Origin: Microbacterium lemovicicum
GTDB lineage: Bacteria; Actinomycetota; Actinomycetes; Actinomycetales; Microbacteriaceae
NCBI RefSeq assembly: GCF_003991875.1
Contig: NZ_CP031423.1
Coordinates: forward strand, 1,054,001-1,118,000
Length of the DNA: 64,000 nucleotides
Direction of reading: 5' to 3'
Below are positions 26,487 through 34,647 of this stretch, piece after piece. The position numbers and the translations under genes are program-made. Below the pieces are notes generated by a model, which worked only from the letters and a program-made list of their open reading frames with translations, was not told the DNA's origin and made no database searches. Position 1 is the stretch's first letter. Each line of letters begins with the position of its first letter.

Positions 26487-27515
26487 ATGAAGATCGGCAT
26501 CCTGACGAGTGGCGGAGACTGCCCGGGCCTCAACGCGGTGATCCGCGGCGTGGTGCTCAAGGGCACCACGAACTACGACATCGAGTTCGTCGGCATCCGC
26601 GACGGATGGCGCGGCGTCGTCGACGCGGACTTCTTCCCCCTCACGCGTCACGAGGTGAAGGGCCTGTCGAAGGTCGGCGGCACGATCCTCGGCACGAGCC
26701 GCACCAACCCGTACGAGGGGTCTCGTGGCGGCGCAGAGAACATCTCCAAGACGCTCTACGGCCACCGCATCGACGGCATCCTCGCGATCGGCGGGGAGGG
26801 CACGCTCGCCGCCGCCGACCGCCTGTCGAAGGACGGCATCAACGTCGTGGGCGTCCCCAAGACGATCGACAACGACCTGCGCGCGACCGACTACTCGTTC
26901 GGCTTCGACACCGCCGTCAACATCGCGACCGACGCGATGGACCGCCTCCGCACGACCGGCGACTCCCACCAGCGGTGCATGGTCGCCGAGGTCATGGGGC
27001 GTCACGTCGGCTGGATCGCGCTGCACGCCGGCATCGCCGCCGGTGCGCACGTCATCTGCATCCCCGAGGTGCCGCTCTCGCTCGACGAGATCGTCGACCA
27101 GGTCAGCCGGGCGCACGACCGCGGCCGCGCGCCGCTCGTCGTCGTGTCGGAAGGGTTCAAGCTCAAGGGCATGGAGGAGGCGTTCAGCGACAAGGGCCTC
27201 GACGCCTTCAACCGCCCGCGCCTCGGCGGGATCAGCGAGATCCTCGCCCCCGAGATCGAGCGCATCACCGGCATCGAGACCCGCTCGACCGTGCTCGGTC
27301 ACATCCAGCGCGGCGGCTCGCCCTCGGCCTTCGATCGCGTGCTCGCGACGCGTCTGGGTCTCCACGCCGCCGACGCGCTGCGCGAGGAGGCCTGGGGGCA
27401 GATGGTCGCGATGCGCGGCACCGACATCGTGCGCGTGCCCTTCGGCGACGCCCTCGGCGAGCTCAACACCGTGCCGCTGTACCGCTACGAGGAGGCCGCG
27501 GCGCTGTTCGGCTGA
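26487..27515 (+). CDS. pfkA: 6-phosphofructokinase
   Basis: A 342-residue phosphofructokinase that makes fructose 1,6-bisphosphate in glycolysis. Motifs: GGDCPGLNAVIRG at the N-terminus, GGEGTL, PKTIDND with the catalytic aspartate region, and MGRHVGWIA. In the two positions that separate phosphoryl donors, it has glycine in GGEGT (ATP-type) but lysine in PKTIDND (common in pyrophosphate-type and in actinobacterial ATP enzymes). ATP use is likely but not proven. A -10-like TAGTGT lies about 55 bases upstream. The 3' end is copied in the tandem repeat that follows. Confidence 0.94.
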   Translation: MKIGILTSGGDCPGLNAVIRGVVLKGTTNYDIEFVGIRDGWRGVVDADFFPLTRHEVKGLSKVGGTILGTSRTNPYEGSRGGAENISKTLYGHRIDGILAIGGEGTLAAADRLSKDGINVVGVPKTIDNDLRATDYSFGFDTAVNIATDAMDRLRTTGDSHQRCMVAEVMGRHVGWIALHAGIAAGAHVICIPEVPLSLDEIVDQVSRAHDRGRAPLVVVSEGFKLKGMEEAFSDKGLDAFNRPRLGGISEILAPEIERITGIETRSTVLGHIQRGGSPSAFDRVLATRLGLHAADALREEAWGQMVAMRGTDIVRVPFGDALGELNTVPLYRYEEAAALFG

Positions 27516-27659
27516 GTGCGCGCGGTGTTCGGCTGAGCCGGTGAGCGTCCCGGCGGTGTTCCGCTGGGCCGATGCGGTGTTCGGCTAAGCCGGTGCGGTG
27601 TTTCGGCTGAGTCGGCGCGGTGTTCGGCTGAGCTGCCGGCGGTGTTCTCCTGATTCTGT
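27501..27659 (+). repeat. Degenerate tandem repeat derived from the pfkA 3' end
   Basis: About six imperfect copies of GCGGTGTTCGGCTGAGCCGGT, spaced 21 to 30 bases, begin at about 27521, 27551, 27573, 27594, 27617 and 27639. The unit matches the last codons and stop of pfkA (GCGCTGTTCGGCTGAG at 27501). The copies drift with distance from the gene. The array ends at the palindrome at 27660. Confidence 0.8.
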
Positions 27660-27711
27660 GTGTCCCACTTTCCGCACAACACGCCGGGCGCGTCTGCGGA
27701 AAGTGGGACAC
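27660..27711. repeat. Intergenic palindromic element, copy 1 (beside the DUF559 gene)
   Basis: A perfect 17 bp inverted repeat (27660-27676 with 27695-27711) with an 18-base loop. The 26 bases 27661-27686 are identical to 28790-28815 in copy 2, including TGTCCCACTTTCCGCA. It lies 57 bases beyond the 3' end of the DUF559 gene. It could serve as a terminator or be a REP-like mobile palindrome. Confidence 0.85.
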
Positions 27712-27768
27712 CGGTAGGGCACATCGGATCTCGGGCTCACCGAGCGTCCGGCACACCTGATCTCAGGC

Positions 27769-28686
27769 TCACCGAGCCTCCGACCACCCGGCTCGCCGAA
27801 GGGCGGAGCGGACCCTGTCCACGGCCTCACGGCCGTCCCCGCGCATGTGGTGGTTGAGGATGCGCACATGGTCCCAGCCCGTGGCGCGGATGCGGTCCCA
27901 GCGGTCGCCGTCCTTCTCGAACTGGCGGTGATCGTCGGCGTGCACGCGGCCGTCGTACTCCGGGGCGACGCGCCAGCGTGGATACGCGAGGTCGAGCTCC
28001 GCCACGAAGCGACCGCTGCCGTCGCGCAGCGCCCAGTTGATCTCGGGTTCGGGAAGGCCGGCGCGCCCGAGGACGAGCCGCAGCTTGGTCTCGCGCGGCG
28101 ACCTCACTCCCACCCGGACATCGCGAAGTGCGCGGTCAAGGATGCGGCGCCGTGCGTCCCCCATCATCGCGACCTCTTCTCTCAGCTCCGCGACGGAGGC
28201 GAGAGGGCGGTCGCCCGAGACGAGGTAGTCCGCGGCCGCGACGAGATCGTCTAGCCGCCAGAGGGTGCCCGTTTGTCGCCACGCCCGGACGGGGTGTTCG
28301 ATGCGGAGACCGTCGGCATCGGTGACGGCGCGCATCTCCCTCGTCTGAAGCCGATGTCCGACGATTCCGACAACCCGTGGCTCGCGGGCGGGCCGATGCG
28401 CCGACACATGGATGGCGGGCCTCCGCGGCCATGTCGGAACAGGGGCGCCGTGCAGAGCCAGCGCCGTCTCGTGGCTGAAGAACTGCCAGTCCCTCATGCG
28501 TGGGAGGTACTGTCTGCACCGGGCGCGGAGGTCCTCCTCGTGCGCCCACTCGAAGGTGCGCACACCGGGGTAGGGCCGCCGCAGCTCAGCACGCCGCAAC
28601 GCGTCCACGGAATGACCGAGCGCGACCGCCTCCGAGATCGAGAAGGACTGCGCCAGGCCGGTGGGGAGTGGTCGGGGACGAGGCAT
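27769..28686 (-). CDS. DUF559 (Vsr-like) endonuclease-domain protein with AbiEi-like N-terminus
   Basis: A 305-residue protein. The C-terminal domain is DUF559, a PD-(D/E)XK-type fold related to very-short-patch repair nucleases: the segment FVAELDLAYPRWRVAPEYDG gives the acidic residues, and DRWDRIRATGW follows. The N-terminal half resembles the winged-helix region of AbiEi-type proteins frequent in Microbacteriaceae. Function is unknown; DNA cleavage is inferred. The ATG at 28686 is used because nothing conserved precedes it. The gene is flanked on both sides by related long palindromes, which may be its substrate or its means of spread. Confidence 0.82.
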   Translation of the reverse strand: MPRPRPLPTGLAQSFSISEAVALGHSVDALRRAELRRPYPGVRTFEWAHEEDLRARCRQYLPRMRDWQFFSHETALALHGAPVPTWPRRPAIHVSAHRPAREPRVVGIVGHRLQTREMRAVTDADGLRIEHPVRAWRQTGTLWRLDDLVAAADYLVSGDRPLASVAELREEVAMMGDARRRILDRALRDVRVGVRSPRETKLRLVLGRAGLPEPEINWALRDGSGRFVAELDLAYPRWRVAPEYDGRVHADDHRQFEKDGDRWDRIRATGWDHVRILNHHMRGDGREAVDRVRSALRRAGWSEAR

Positions 28687-28786
28687 CCACCATCGTGCCG
28701 TCGGCGGCGGCGCCCGAGCGCCTCTGGCCCCATGCCGGCGAAGTCCTTCCGGCAGCGCGCACCTGGGGAGGAGCACCCGCTCCCTC

Positions 28787-28842
28787 GCATGTCCCACTTT
28801 CCGCACAACACGCCGCTGAGTTGTGCGGAAAGTGGGACATGC
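28787..28842. repeat. Intergenic palindromic element, copy 2 (beside the DUF559 gene)
   Basis: A perfect 22 bp inverted repeat (28787-28808 with 28821-28842) with a 12-base loop, about 100 bases upstream of the DUF559 start. It shares 26 identical bases with copy 1 in the same orientation, but the outer bases and loop differ, so the copies are not just a recent segmental duplication. The 100 bases to the next gene hold only a short CCCCGCCACACAACAAG direct repeat. Confidence 0.87.
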
Positions 28843-28946
28843 AAGCGCTGGCCGACACCCCCGCACCCCGCCTCACCCCGGCAACCCCGCCGCACCCCGC
28901 CACACAACAAGCCCCGCCACACAACAAGGGGACGGGATGCTGCGGT

Positions 28947-31055
28947 TCACACCTCCGCGAGGCCGAGCACGTCGAGCAGCCAGGCCACCTCGAACGCGCG
29001 CTCGCGCCAGGCGTTGTAGCGCCCCGTGACGCCGCCGTGGCCGGCGACCATCTCGCACTTGAGCAGCACGTCGGCGCCGACCTCGCGGAGGCGGGCCACC
29101 CACTTCGCGGGCTCGACGTAGAGGACGCGCGTGTCGTTGAGCGACGTGACCGCGAGGATCCGCGGATAGGTCACACCCGAGCGCACGTTCTCATACGGCG
29201 TGTACGACTTCATGTACGCGTAGACGTCGGCGTTGTGCAGCGGGTCGCCCCACTCGTCCCACTCGATCACGGTGAGCGGCAGGTCCTCGTCGAGGATCGA
29301 GGTCAGCGCGTCGACGAAGGGCACGTCGGCGACGATCCCGGCGAAGAGCTCCGGCGCGAGGTTGGCCACGGCGCCCATCAGCAGGCCTCCGGCCGATCCG
29401 CCTTCGGCCACCAGCCGGTCGGGCGTGGTGTAGCCGCTGTCGACGAGGTGACGGGCGCTGTCGACGAAGTCGGTGAAGGTGTTGCGCTTGTGCAGCAGCT
29501 TGCCGTCCTCGTACCACTGGCGGCCCATCTCGCCGCCGCCGCGGACGTGCGCGACGGCGAAGACGACGCCGCGGTCGAGCTCCGACAGGCGGGCGATCGA
29601 GAAGCGCGGGTCGATCGAGTGCTCGTACGAGCCGTAGCCGTAGAGGTGCAGCGGACGCGGCTCCGCGCCGGCCTGGCCGAACGAGCGCTTCCACACGAGC
29701 GAGACGGGCACCTGGGTGCCGTCTGCGGCCGGCGCCCAGACGCGCGCCTGCGCGTAGGCGGCGGCGTCGTAGTCGCCCAGCACGGGCTGGCGCTTGCGCA
29801 GGATGAGCTCGCGAGCGGCCGGGTCGTAGTCGTAGACGGTCGAGGGCGTCACGAAGGAGTCGTAGCCGAGGCGCAGCAGGGGCGGCGCCCACTCCCGGTT
29901 GCCGCCGAAGCCGGCCGCGAAGAGCGGCTCGTCGAAGTCGAGCTCGTCGACGGCGCCGGTGGCGTAGTCGAGCAGACCGACGCGGGCGAGGCCGTCGCGG
30001 CGGTACTCGATGGTGGCGAAGTCGCGGAAGCAGTCCACGTCGATCAGTCGCGTGCCGGGGGTGTGGGGGAGCAGCACGGTGCGCTCGCCCGTGGGATCGG
30101 ATGCCGCGACCCGCACCAGCTCGAAGTCGAGAGCGTCCTCGTTGTGCAGGATGAGCAGGACGTCCTCGCCGTCCAGGACCGCGTGGTCGACGGAGTACTC
30201 GACGCCCTCGCGGCGCGGCCAGACGACGGTGGGGGCGGCGGTGAGATCGGATGCCGGCACCAGCCAGTCCTCGGACGTGATGGACGATCCCATCCCGATG
30301 ACGAGGTACTTGTCGCTCCGCGTGAAGCCCGCGCCGAGCCAGAAGCGCTCGTCGGGCTCGTGGAACAGCGTCACGTCGGCTGCGGCATCCGTCCCCACCG
30401 CGTGCGCCCAGACGGTGTCGGGGCGCCACTTGTCGTCCACCGTGGAGTAGACGATGGACCGGCCGTCGGGGCTGAACTGCGCGCCGGCGGCGATGCCGGT
30501 CAGCTCGTCGGCGAACGTCTCACCGGTCTCGAGGCTCCGCACGCGCACGGTGTAGCGCTCGTCGCCCGTGGCGTCGACGCCCCACAGCATGAGGCGGCCG
30601 TCGTCGGTCACGTCGAACGCGCCGAGCGAGAAGAACTCCAGGCCCTCCGCCTCGGCGTTGCCGTCGAACAGCACCTGCTCGCCCGGCACCGCCACCTCCG
30701 GCGACAGCTCCGGCGGGGTCCAGTCGTCGGGCGACGAGATCGGCGCGCGGCACTGGATGCCGTACTGCTGGCCCTCGACGGTGCGGCCGTAGTACCACCA
30801 GTCGCCGCGGCGCGACGGGACGGACAGGTCGGTCTCGAGCGTGCGGCCCTTGATCTCGGCGAAGATGCTCTCGCGCAGTCCGGCCAGGTGCGCCGTGCGC
30901 TCCTGCGTGTAGGCGTTCTCCGCCTCGAGGTGCGCGATGACGCCGGCGTCGTCCTTGTCGCGCAGCCACTCGTAGGAGTCCTCGACCGCATCGCCGTGGT
31001 GCGTGCGGACGGTCGGGACGCGGCGGGCGACGGGGGCAGAGGTGGTGTCGGTCAC
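28947..31055 (-). CDS. ptrB: S9-family peptidase, oligopeptidase B/prolyl oligopeptidase-like
   Basis: A 702-residue serine peptidase. A beta-propeller (about 1-420) gates the alpha/beta hydrolase domain, where GGSAGGLLMG carries the nucleophile and a late AGHGGVTGRY segment supplies the histidine. DEDLPLTVIEWDEWGDP-type features match oligopeptidase B, which cuts short peptides after basic residues in the cytoplasm. The gene symbol is by similarity. Two adjacent GTGs are possible starts; 31055 fits the local rule that a -10 (TAGCGT, minus 31067-31062) ends 7 bases before the start. It lies 53 bases from the gene upstream of it. Confidence 0.9.
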   Translation of the reverse strand: MTDTTSAPVARRVPTVRTHHGDAVEDSYEWLRDKDDAGVIAHLEAENAYTQERTAHLAGLRESIFAEIKGRTLETDLSVPSRRGDWWYYGRTVEGQQYGIQCRAPISSPDDWTPPELSPEVAVPGEQVLFDGNAEAEGLEFFSLGAFDVTDDGRLMLWGVDATGDERYTVRVRSLETGETFADELTGIAAGAQFSPDGRSIVYSTVDDKWRPDTVWAHAVGTDAAADVTLFHEPDERFWLGAGFTRSDKYLVIGMGSSITSEDWLVPASDLTAAPTVVWPRREGVEYSVDHAVLDGEDVLLILHNEDALDFELVRVAASDPTGERTVLLPHTPGTRLIDVDCFRDFATIEYRRDGLARVGLLDYATGAVDELDFDEPLFAAGFGGNREWAPPLLRLGYDSFVTPSTVYDYDPAARELILRKRQPVLGDYDAAAYAQARVWAPAADGTQVPVSLVWKRSFGQAGAEPRPLHLYGYGSYEHSIDPRFSIARLSELDRGVVFAVAHVRGGGEMGRQWYEDGKLLHKRNTFTDFVDSARHLVDSGYTTPDRLVAEGGSAGGLLMGAVANLAPELFAGIVADVPFVDALTSILDEDLPLTVIEWDEWGDPLHNADVYAYMKSYTPYENVRSGVTYPRILAVTSLNDTRVLYVEPAKWVARLREVGADVLLKCEMVAGHGGVTGRYNAWRERAFEVAWLLDVLGLAEV

Positions 31056-31108
31056 CACAACACGCTAGCCGAGGGCGCCCCGCTCGGGGCGCCCTCGGAC
31101 CGAGCGTG

Positions 31109-32713
31109 TCAGCGCACCGTCACCAGGTTCTTCTGCCAGCCGGACGAGCCGTTGGGCGCGATCGGCGCGCGCTCCTGGATCTGCAGGTTGCCGGCGGCGT
31201 CGGTGGCCCGCACGGCGAGGTAGTGCGTTCCGGGGGTGGCATCCCAGTCGAGGTACCACTGCACCCAGGTGTCGCTGTTGATCGGCGTCGAGAGCGTCGC
31301 GGGCACCCAGTCGCCGTTGTCGATCGAGACCTCCACCTTCTCGATGCCCACGGTCTGGGCCCACGCCATGCCGGCGATCTTCGTCGCACCCGCGTCCACC
31401 GGGGCGTCGACGCGCGGGGTGTCGATGCGCGAGGAGAGCTTGATGGGAGCCTCGGCGCTGTAGCCGCGGGGAGTCCAGTACGCCTCGTCCTGCGCGAAGG
31501 TCGTGACTTTCAGCGAGGTGAGCCACTTCGTGGCCGACACGTACCCGTAGAGCCCGGGGACGACCATGCGCACGGGGAAGCCGTGCTCGAGGGGCAGAGC
31601 CTCGCCGTTCATCGCCACCGCCAGGATGGCGTCGCGGTTGTCGTCGGTCAGTGCGTTCAGCGGCGTGCTCGCGGTGTAGCCGTCGACGCTCTCGGAGAGC
31701 ACCATGTCGGCGCCGGACTGCACGCCCGCCATCTTCAGCACGTCGCGCACCGGCACGCCCCACCAGGTCGCGTTGCCGACGAGACCGCCGCCGACCTCGT
31801 TCGAGACGCAGGTGAGGGTGATGGCGTACTCGTCCAGGCCCATGCCGACGAGGTCGTCGAAGCTCAGCTCGACCGTGCGGTCGACCATGCCCTCGATGGT
31901 GAGCTTCCAGGTGGACGGATCGATCGACGGCACCGTCAGCGCCGTGTCGACGCGGTAGAAGTCGGCGTTCGGCGTGATGAGCGACGAGATCCCCGGGATG
32001 TCGAGCTCGGCGCCCGCCGGGATCGTCACGGTCGTGCGCGGTGAGGGGATGTTCAGCGCCTCGCGCAGCTTCTCGACCGACGAGGTGGCGGCGGAGACGA
32101 CACGGGCGCCGGCGCCGACGGCCAGGGCCGCGACGGCCGAGATGCCGGTCATCACGAGGAATCCGCGGCGCGAGGGAGCTGCGGCCTTCGGCGAGCCCGC
32201 GCCCGCCTCGATGACAGGGGAACCGGATGCCGCGGCATCCGCCGGCCCGTCCGTCGCGGAGTCGCGCCACGCCTTCAGGCGGCGCACGAGCAGGAGGATG
32301 AGGAACGCCCCGGCGATGGTGCCGACGACCGGCGGGATGGCCGACAGGAAGGTCGCGCCGGTGCGGGTGACGATGGCGGCGGTGGACAGGACACCGGCGA
32401 TGACCATGGCGATCACGCCCAGCGGCGGCCGCAGGTACTGCAGGATGCCGGCCACGGCGGCGGCGACGATGACCGCGATGCCCAGGCCGATGAGCAGCGC
32501 GGGCTTGTCGAAGTCGCCGAACGTCGTGATCGCGAACTCCTTGAGGGGCCGCGGGACGATGTCGATGACGAACGAGCCGACGGCCAGGATCGGGCTCGCC
32601 GAGCGGTCGACGACGAGCGCCACCGCCTCGGCGACGGCGAGGAACCCTCCCGCTGAGACCACTCCGGAGACGGCCGCCCAGGCGACGAACCGTGCCGATC
32701 TGCTGCGGGACAT
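31109..32713 (-). CDS. Membrane-anchored molybdopterin-dependent oxidoreductase (sulfite-oxidase fold)
   Basis: A 534-residue protein. The N-terminus has four to five membrane helices. A twin-arginine motif SRRGFLVMTG at 181-190 then leads into a last helix and the outward molybdopterin domain, where Cys302 in LTCVSNEVGGG should bind molybdenum. A C-terminal immunoglobulin-like dimerisation domain follows. A Tat motif inside a polytopic protein matches the actinobacterial family thought to be inserted by Sec and then Tat, as for Streptomyces SCO3746. The substrate is unknown. The ATG at 32713 is used. Divergent from the phosphate transporter. Confidence 0.9.
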   Translation of the reverse strand: MSRSRSARFVAWAAVSGVVSAGGFLAVAEAVALVVDRSASPILAVGSFVIDIVPRPLKEFAITTFGDFDKPALLIGLGIAVIVAAAVAGILQYLRPPLGVIAMVIAGVLSTAAIVTRTGATFLSAIPPVVGTIAGAFLILLLVRRLKAWRDSATDGPADAAASGSPVIEAGAGSPKAAAPSRRGFLVMTGISAVAALAVGAGARVVSAATSSVEKLREALNIPSPRTTVTIPAGAELDIPGISSLITPNADFYRVDTALTVPSIDPSTWKLTIEGMVDRTVELSFDDLVGMGLDEYAITLTCVSNEVGGGLVGNATWWGVPVRDVLKMAGVQSGADMVLSESVDGYTASTPLNALTDDNRDAILAVAMNGEALPLEHGFPVRMVVPGLYGYVSATKWLTSLKVTTFAQDEAYWTPRGYSAEAPIKLSSRIDTPRVDAPVDAGATKIAGMAWAQTVGIEKVEVSIDNGDWVPATLSTPINSDTWVQWYLDWDATPGTHYLAVRATDAAGNLQIQERAPIAPNGSSGWQKNLVTVR

Positions 32714-32906
32714 GAGTCCGCCCTTCTGCTGTACTGCGGGCACACCTGCTGTGGGTGCGTGTCCTGCATATTCGCCCCGGGCGGGGGATCGGATTGCGTT
32801 GCGCGCTGAGTGTCGCGTGCGGGATCGACGGCGGTCGTCCTCCGTCGTGTCGGCGACGGCGGCCGCCTCGGTGAATCGCACCGTGATGTGCGAGGATTCG
32901 ATGGCC

Positions 32907-32947
32907 GGTGAACGCGCCGCGAAGTCCAGGTGAACTCTTCGTTCACC
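32907..32947. promoter_or_regulatory. Candidate PhoP (PHO) boxes upstream of the phosphate transporter
   Basis: Three copies of the heptamer GTTCACC, the conserved part of the 11 bp direct-repeat unit bound by Streptomyces PhoP, lie here: minus strand at 32913-32907 and 32935-32929, exactly 22 bases (two units) apart, and plus strand at 32941-32947. The last two form a 7 bp inverted repeat. They lie 52 to 92 bases before the transporter start and within the divergent intergenic region. Confidence 0.5.
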
Positions 32948-32998
32948 GTGCCGATGTGCTCGGCGCCCCTCCTGCTCCCTCCCCCTGGAAGGCCCACG

Positions 32999-34246
32999 GT
33001 GGACACCGCCGCACTGATCATCGTCCTGGTCATCGCCCTGGCACTGTTCTTCGACTTCACGAACGGGTTCCACGACACCGCCAACGCGATGGCCACCCCC
33101 ATCGCGACGGGAGCTCTGAAGCCCAAAGTCGCGGTGCTGCTGGCGGCTGTGCTCAACCTCGTCGGCGCATTCCTGTCGACGGAGGTGTCGCGCACCATCT
33201 CGCACGGCATCATCCGGGAAGACGAGATATCGGCCTCGATCTTCCCGGCGCTCATCTTCGCCGGCCTCATCGGCGCCGTGACGTGGAACATGCTCACCTG
33301 GCTGCTCGGGCTGCCGTCGAGCTCCTCCCACGCTCTGTTCGGCGGCCTCATCGGCGCCACGATCGTCGGCGTCGGCTTCGCGGCGATCAACTTCGGAACC
33401 GTGCTGAGCAAGGTGATCCTGCCCGCGCTCATCGCGCCCTTCACGGCGGGCGTCATCGCCTTCCTCGTCACGCGGATGGCCTACGCCATCACCCGCAGGA
33501 GCGACTCGAAGCCCGATGGACGCGACGGCTTCCGGTGGGGTCAGATCTTCACGTCCTCGCTCGTCGCCCTCGCCCACGGCACCAACGACGCCCAGAAGAC
33601 GATGGGCGTCATCACCCTGGCGCTGATCACCGTCGGCTGGCAGAGCTCGGATCACGCCGACCCGCAGCTGTGGGTCATCCTCGCCTGCGCCCTCACGATC
33701 GCCCTCGGCACCTACATGGGCGGCTGGCGCATCATCCGCACCCTCGGCAAGGGACTCACGGACGTGAAGCCGGCGCAGGGCTTCTCGGCGGAGACCTCGA
33801 CCGCGGCCACGATCCTCGCCTCCAGCGCCCTCGGCTTCGCGCTGTCGACCACGCAGGTGGCCTCCGGCTCCGTGATCGGATCGGGCCTCGGCCGGCGCGG
33901 ATCCATTGTGCGCTGGGGCACCGTCGGGCGCATCGCCGTCGGCTGGCTCCTCACCCTCCCCGCGTCGGCAGCGGTCGGCGCAGTCGCCGCGCTGTTCGTC
34001 GTCTGGTGGGGCGAGGCGGGCATCGTCGTCGACGCCGTCCTGGCGGTCGCCATCATCCTGTTCCTGTTCTGGCGCTCCCGCCGCAACCGCGTCGACGCGG
34101 GCAACGCGATGAGCGAGGTCGCCGAGTCCGGTCGCGCCGTCAAGGTGACGCGGCACCCGCCGCCCACGCGCCGCCGTCGCGCGCAGCAGCGCGCCGCGGA
34201 GAAGAGCAGGGCGGGCGCCGACTCCGAAGACGGGAGCGGCCGATGA
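32999..34246 (+). CDS. Inorganic phosphate transporter, PiT family
   Basis: A 415-residue PiT-type phosphate permease, normally driven by protons or cations and taking up metal-phosphate. The two PiT signature repeats are visible: FDFTNGFHDTANAMAT near the N-terminus and ALAHGTNDAQKTMGV in the second half. Around ten membrane helices are expected, and the C-terminal tail is basic. I chose GTG at 32999 with GGAAGG at 32987-32992 over a start 69 bases upstream, since the first helix begins right after it. It is coupled to a small membrane protein by an ATGA overlap, and candidate PHO boxes lie upstream. Confidence 0.93.
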   Translation: MDTAALIIVLVIALALFFDFTNGFHDTANAMATPIATGALKPKVAVLLAAVLNLVGAFLSTEVSRTISHGIIREDEISASIFPALIFAGLIGAVTWNMLTWLLGLPSSSSHALFGGLIGATIVGVGFAAINFGTVLSKVILPALIAPFTAGVIAFLVTRMAYAITRRSDSKPDGRDGFRWGQIFTSSLVALAHGTNDAQKTMGVITLALITVGWQSSDHADPQLWVILACALTIALGTYMGGWRIIRTLGKGLTDVKPAQGFSAETSTAATILASSALGFALSTTQVASGSVIGSGLGRRGSIVRWGTVGRIAVGWLLTLPASAAVGAVAALFVVWWGEAGIVVDAVLAVAIILFLFWRSRRNRVDAGNAMSEVAESGRAVKVTRHPPPTRRRRAQQRAAEKSRAGADSEDGSGR

Positions 34247-34575
34247 GCGTCGACATCAACTGGCTCGCCTTCCTGCAGGTCTTCGGCGCCGCGCTCGCCG
34301 GCGCGGTGCTCGTCGTCGGGTTCTACGCGCTCGGACTCCGTCTGCTGGTGCGCGCCGGCCGCGTGCCGGTGGTGGCCCCGGCCGAGTTCACCGACGCGAT
34401 CTCGGTCATCTCGCCCAAGCACGCGCAGCGTGCCGCGCACCGCGCCGAGAAGGCGGCCCGCAAGAATCCGCTGTCCGAGGGGCAGAAGCGGGTCGCGCAG
34501 TTCGGCGCGTACGCCAGTTTCGCGCTGTGCGCGGCGGCGGTGCTGGCGGGACTGCTGCTCATCGTCCTGGGCTGA
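34243..34575 (+). CDS. Small membrane protein downstream of the phosphate transporter
   Basis: A 110-residue protein with one hydrophobic helix near each end and a basic, alanine-rich middle segment (AQRAAHRAEKAARK). No family that I can name. Its ATG overlaps the transporter stop, so the two are translated together; a role as an accessory subunit or regulator of phosphate uptake is an inference from position only. Confidence 0.82.
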   Translation: MSVDINWLAFLQVFGAALAGAVLVVGFYALGLRLLVRAGRVPVVAPAEFTDAISVISPKHAQRAAHRAEKAARKNPLSEGQKRVAQFGAYASFALCAAAVLAGLLLIVLG

Positions 34576-34647
34576 CTCCGCGAACCGGCGGCTGGCGAAC
34601 CACCGCGCCGGCGCCAGGGCGTCGGGGCCTCGCCCTAGGCTGACGGC

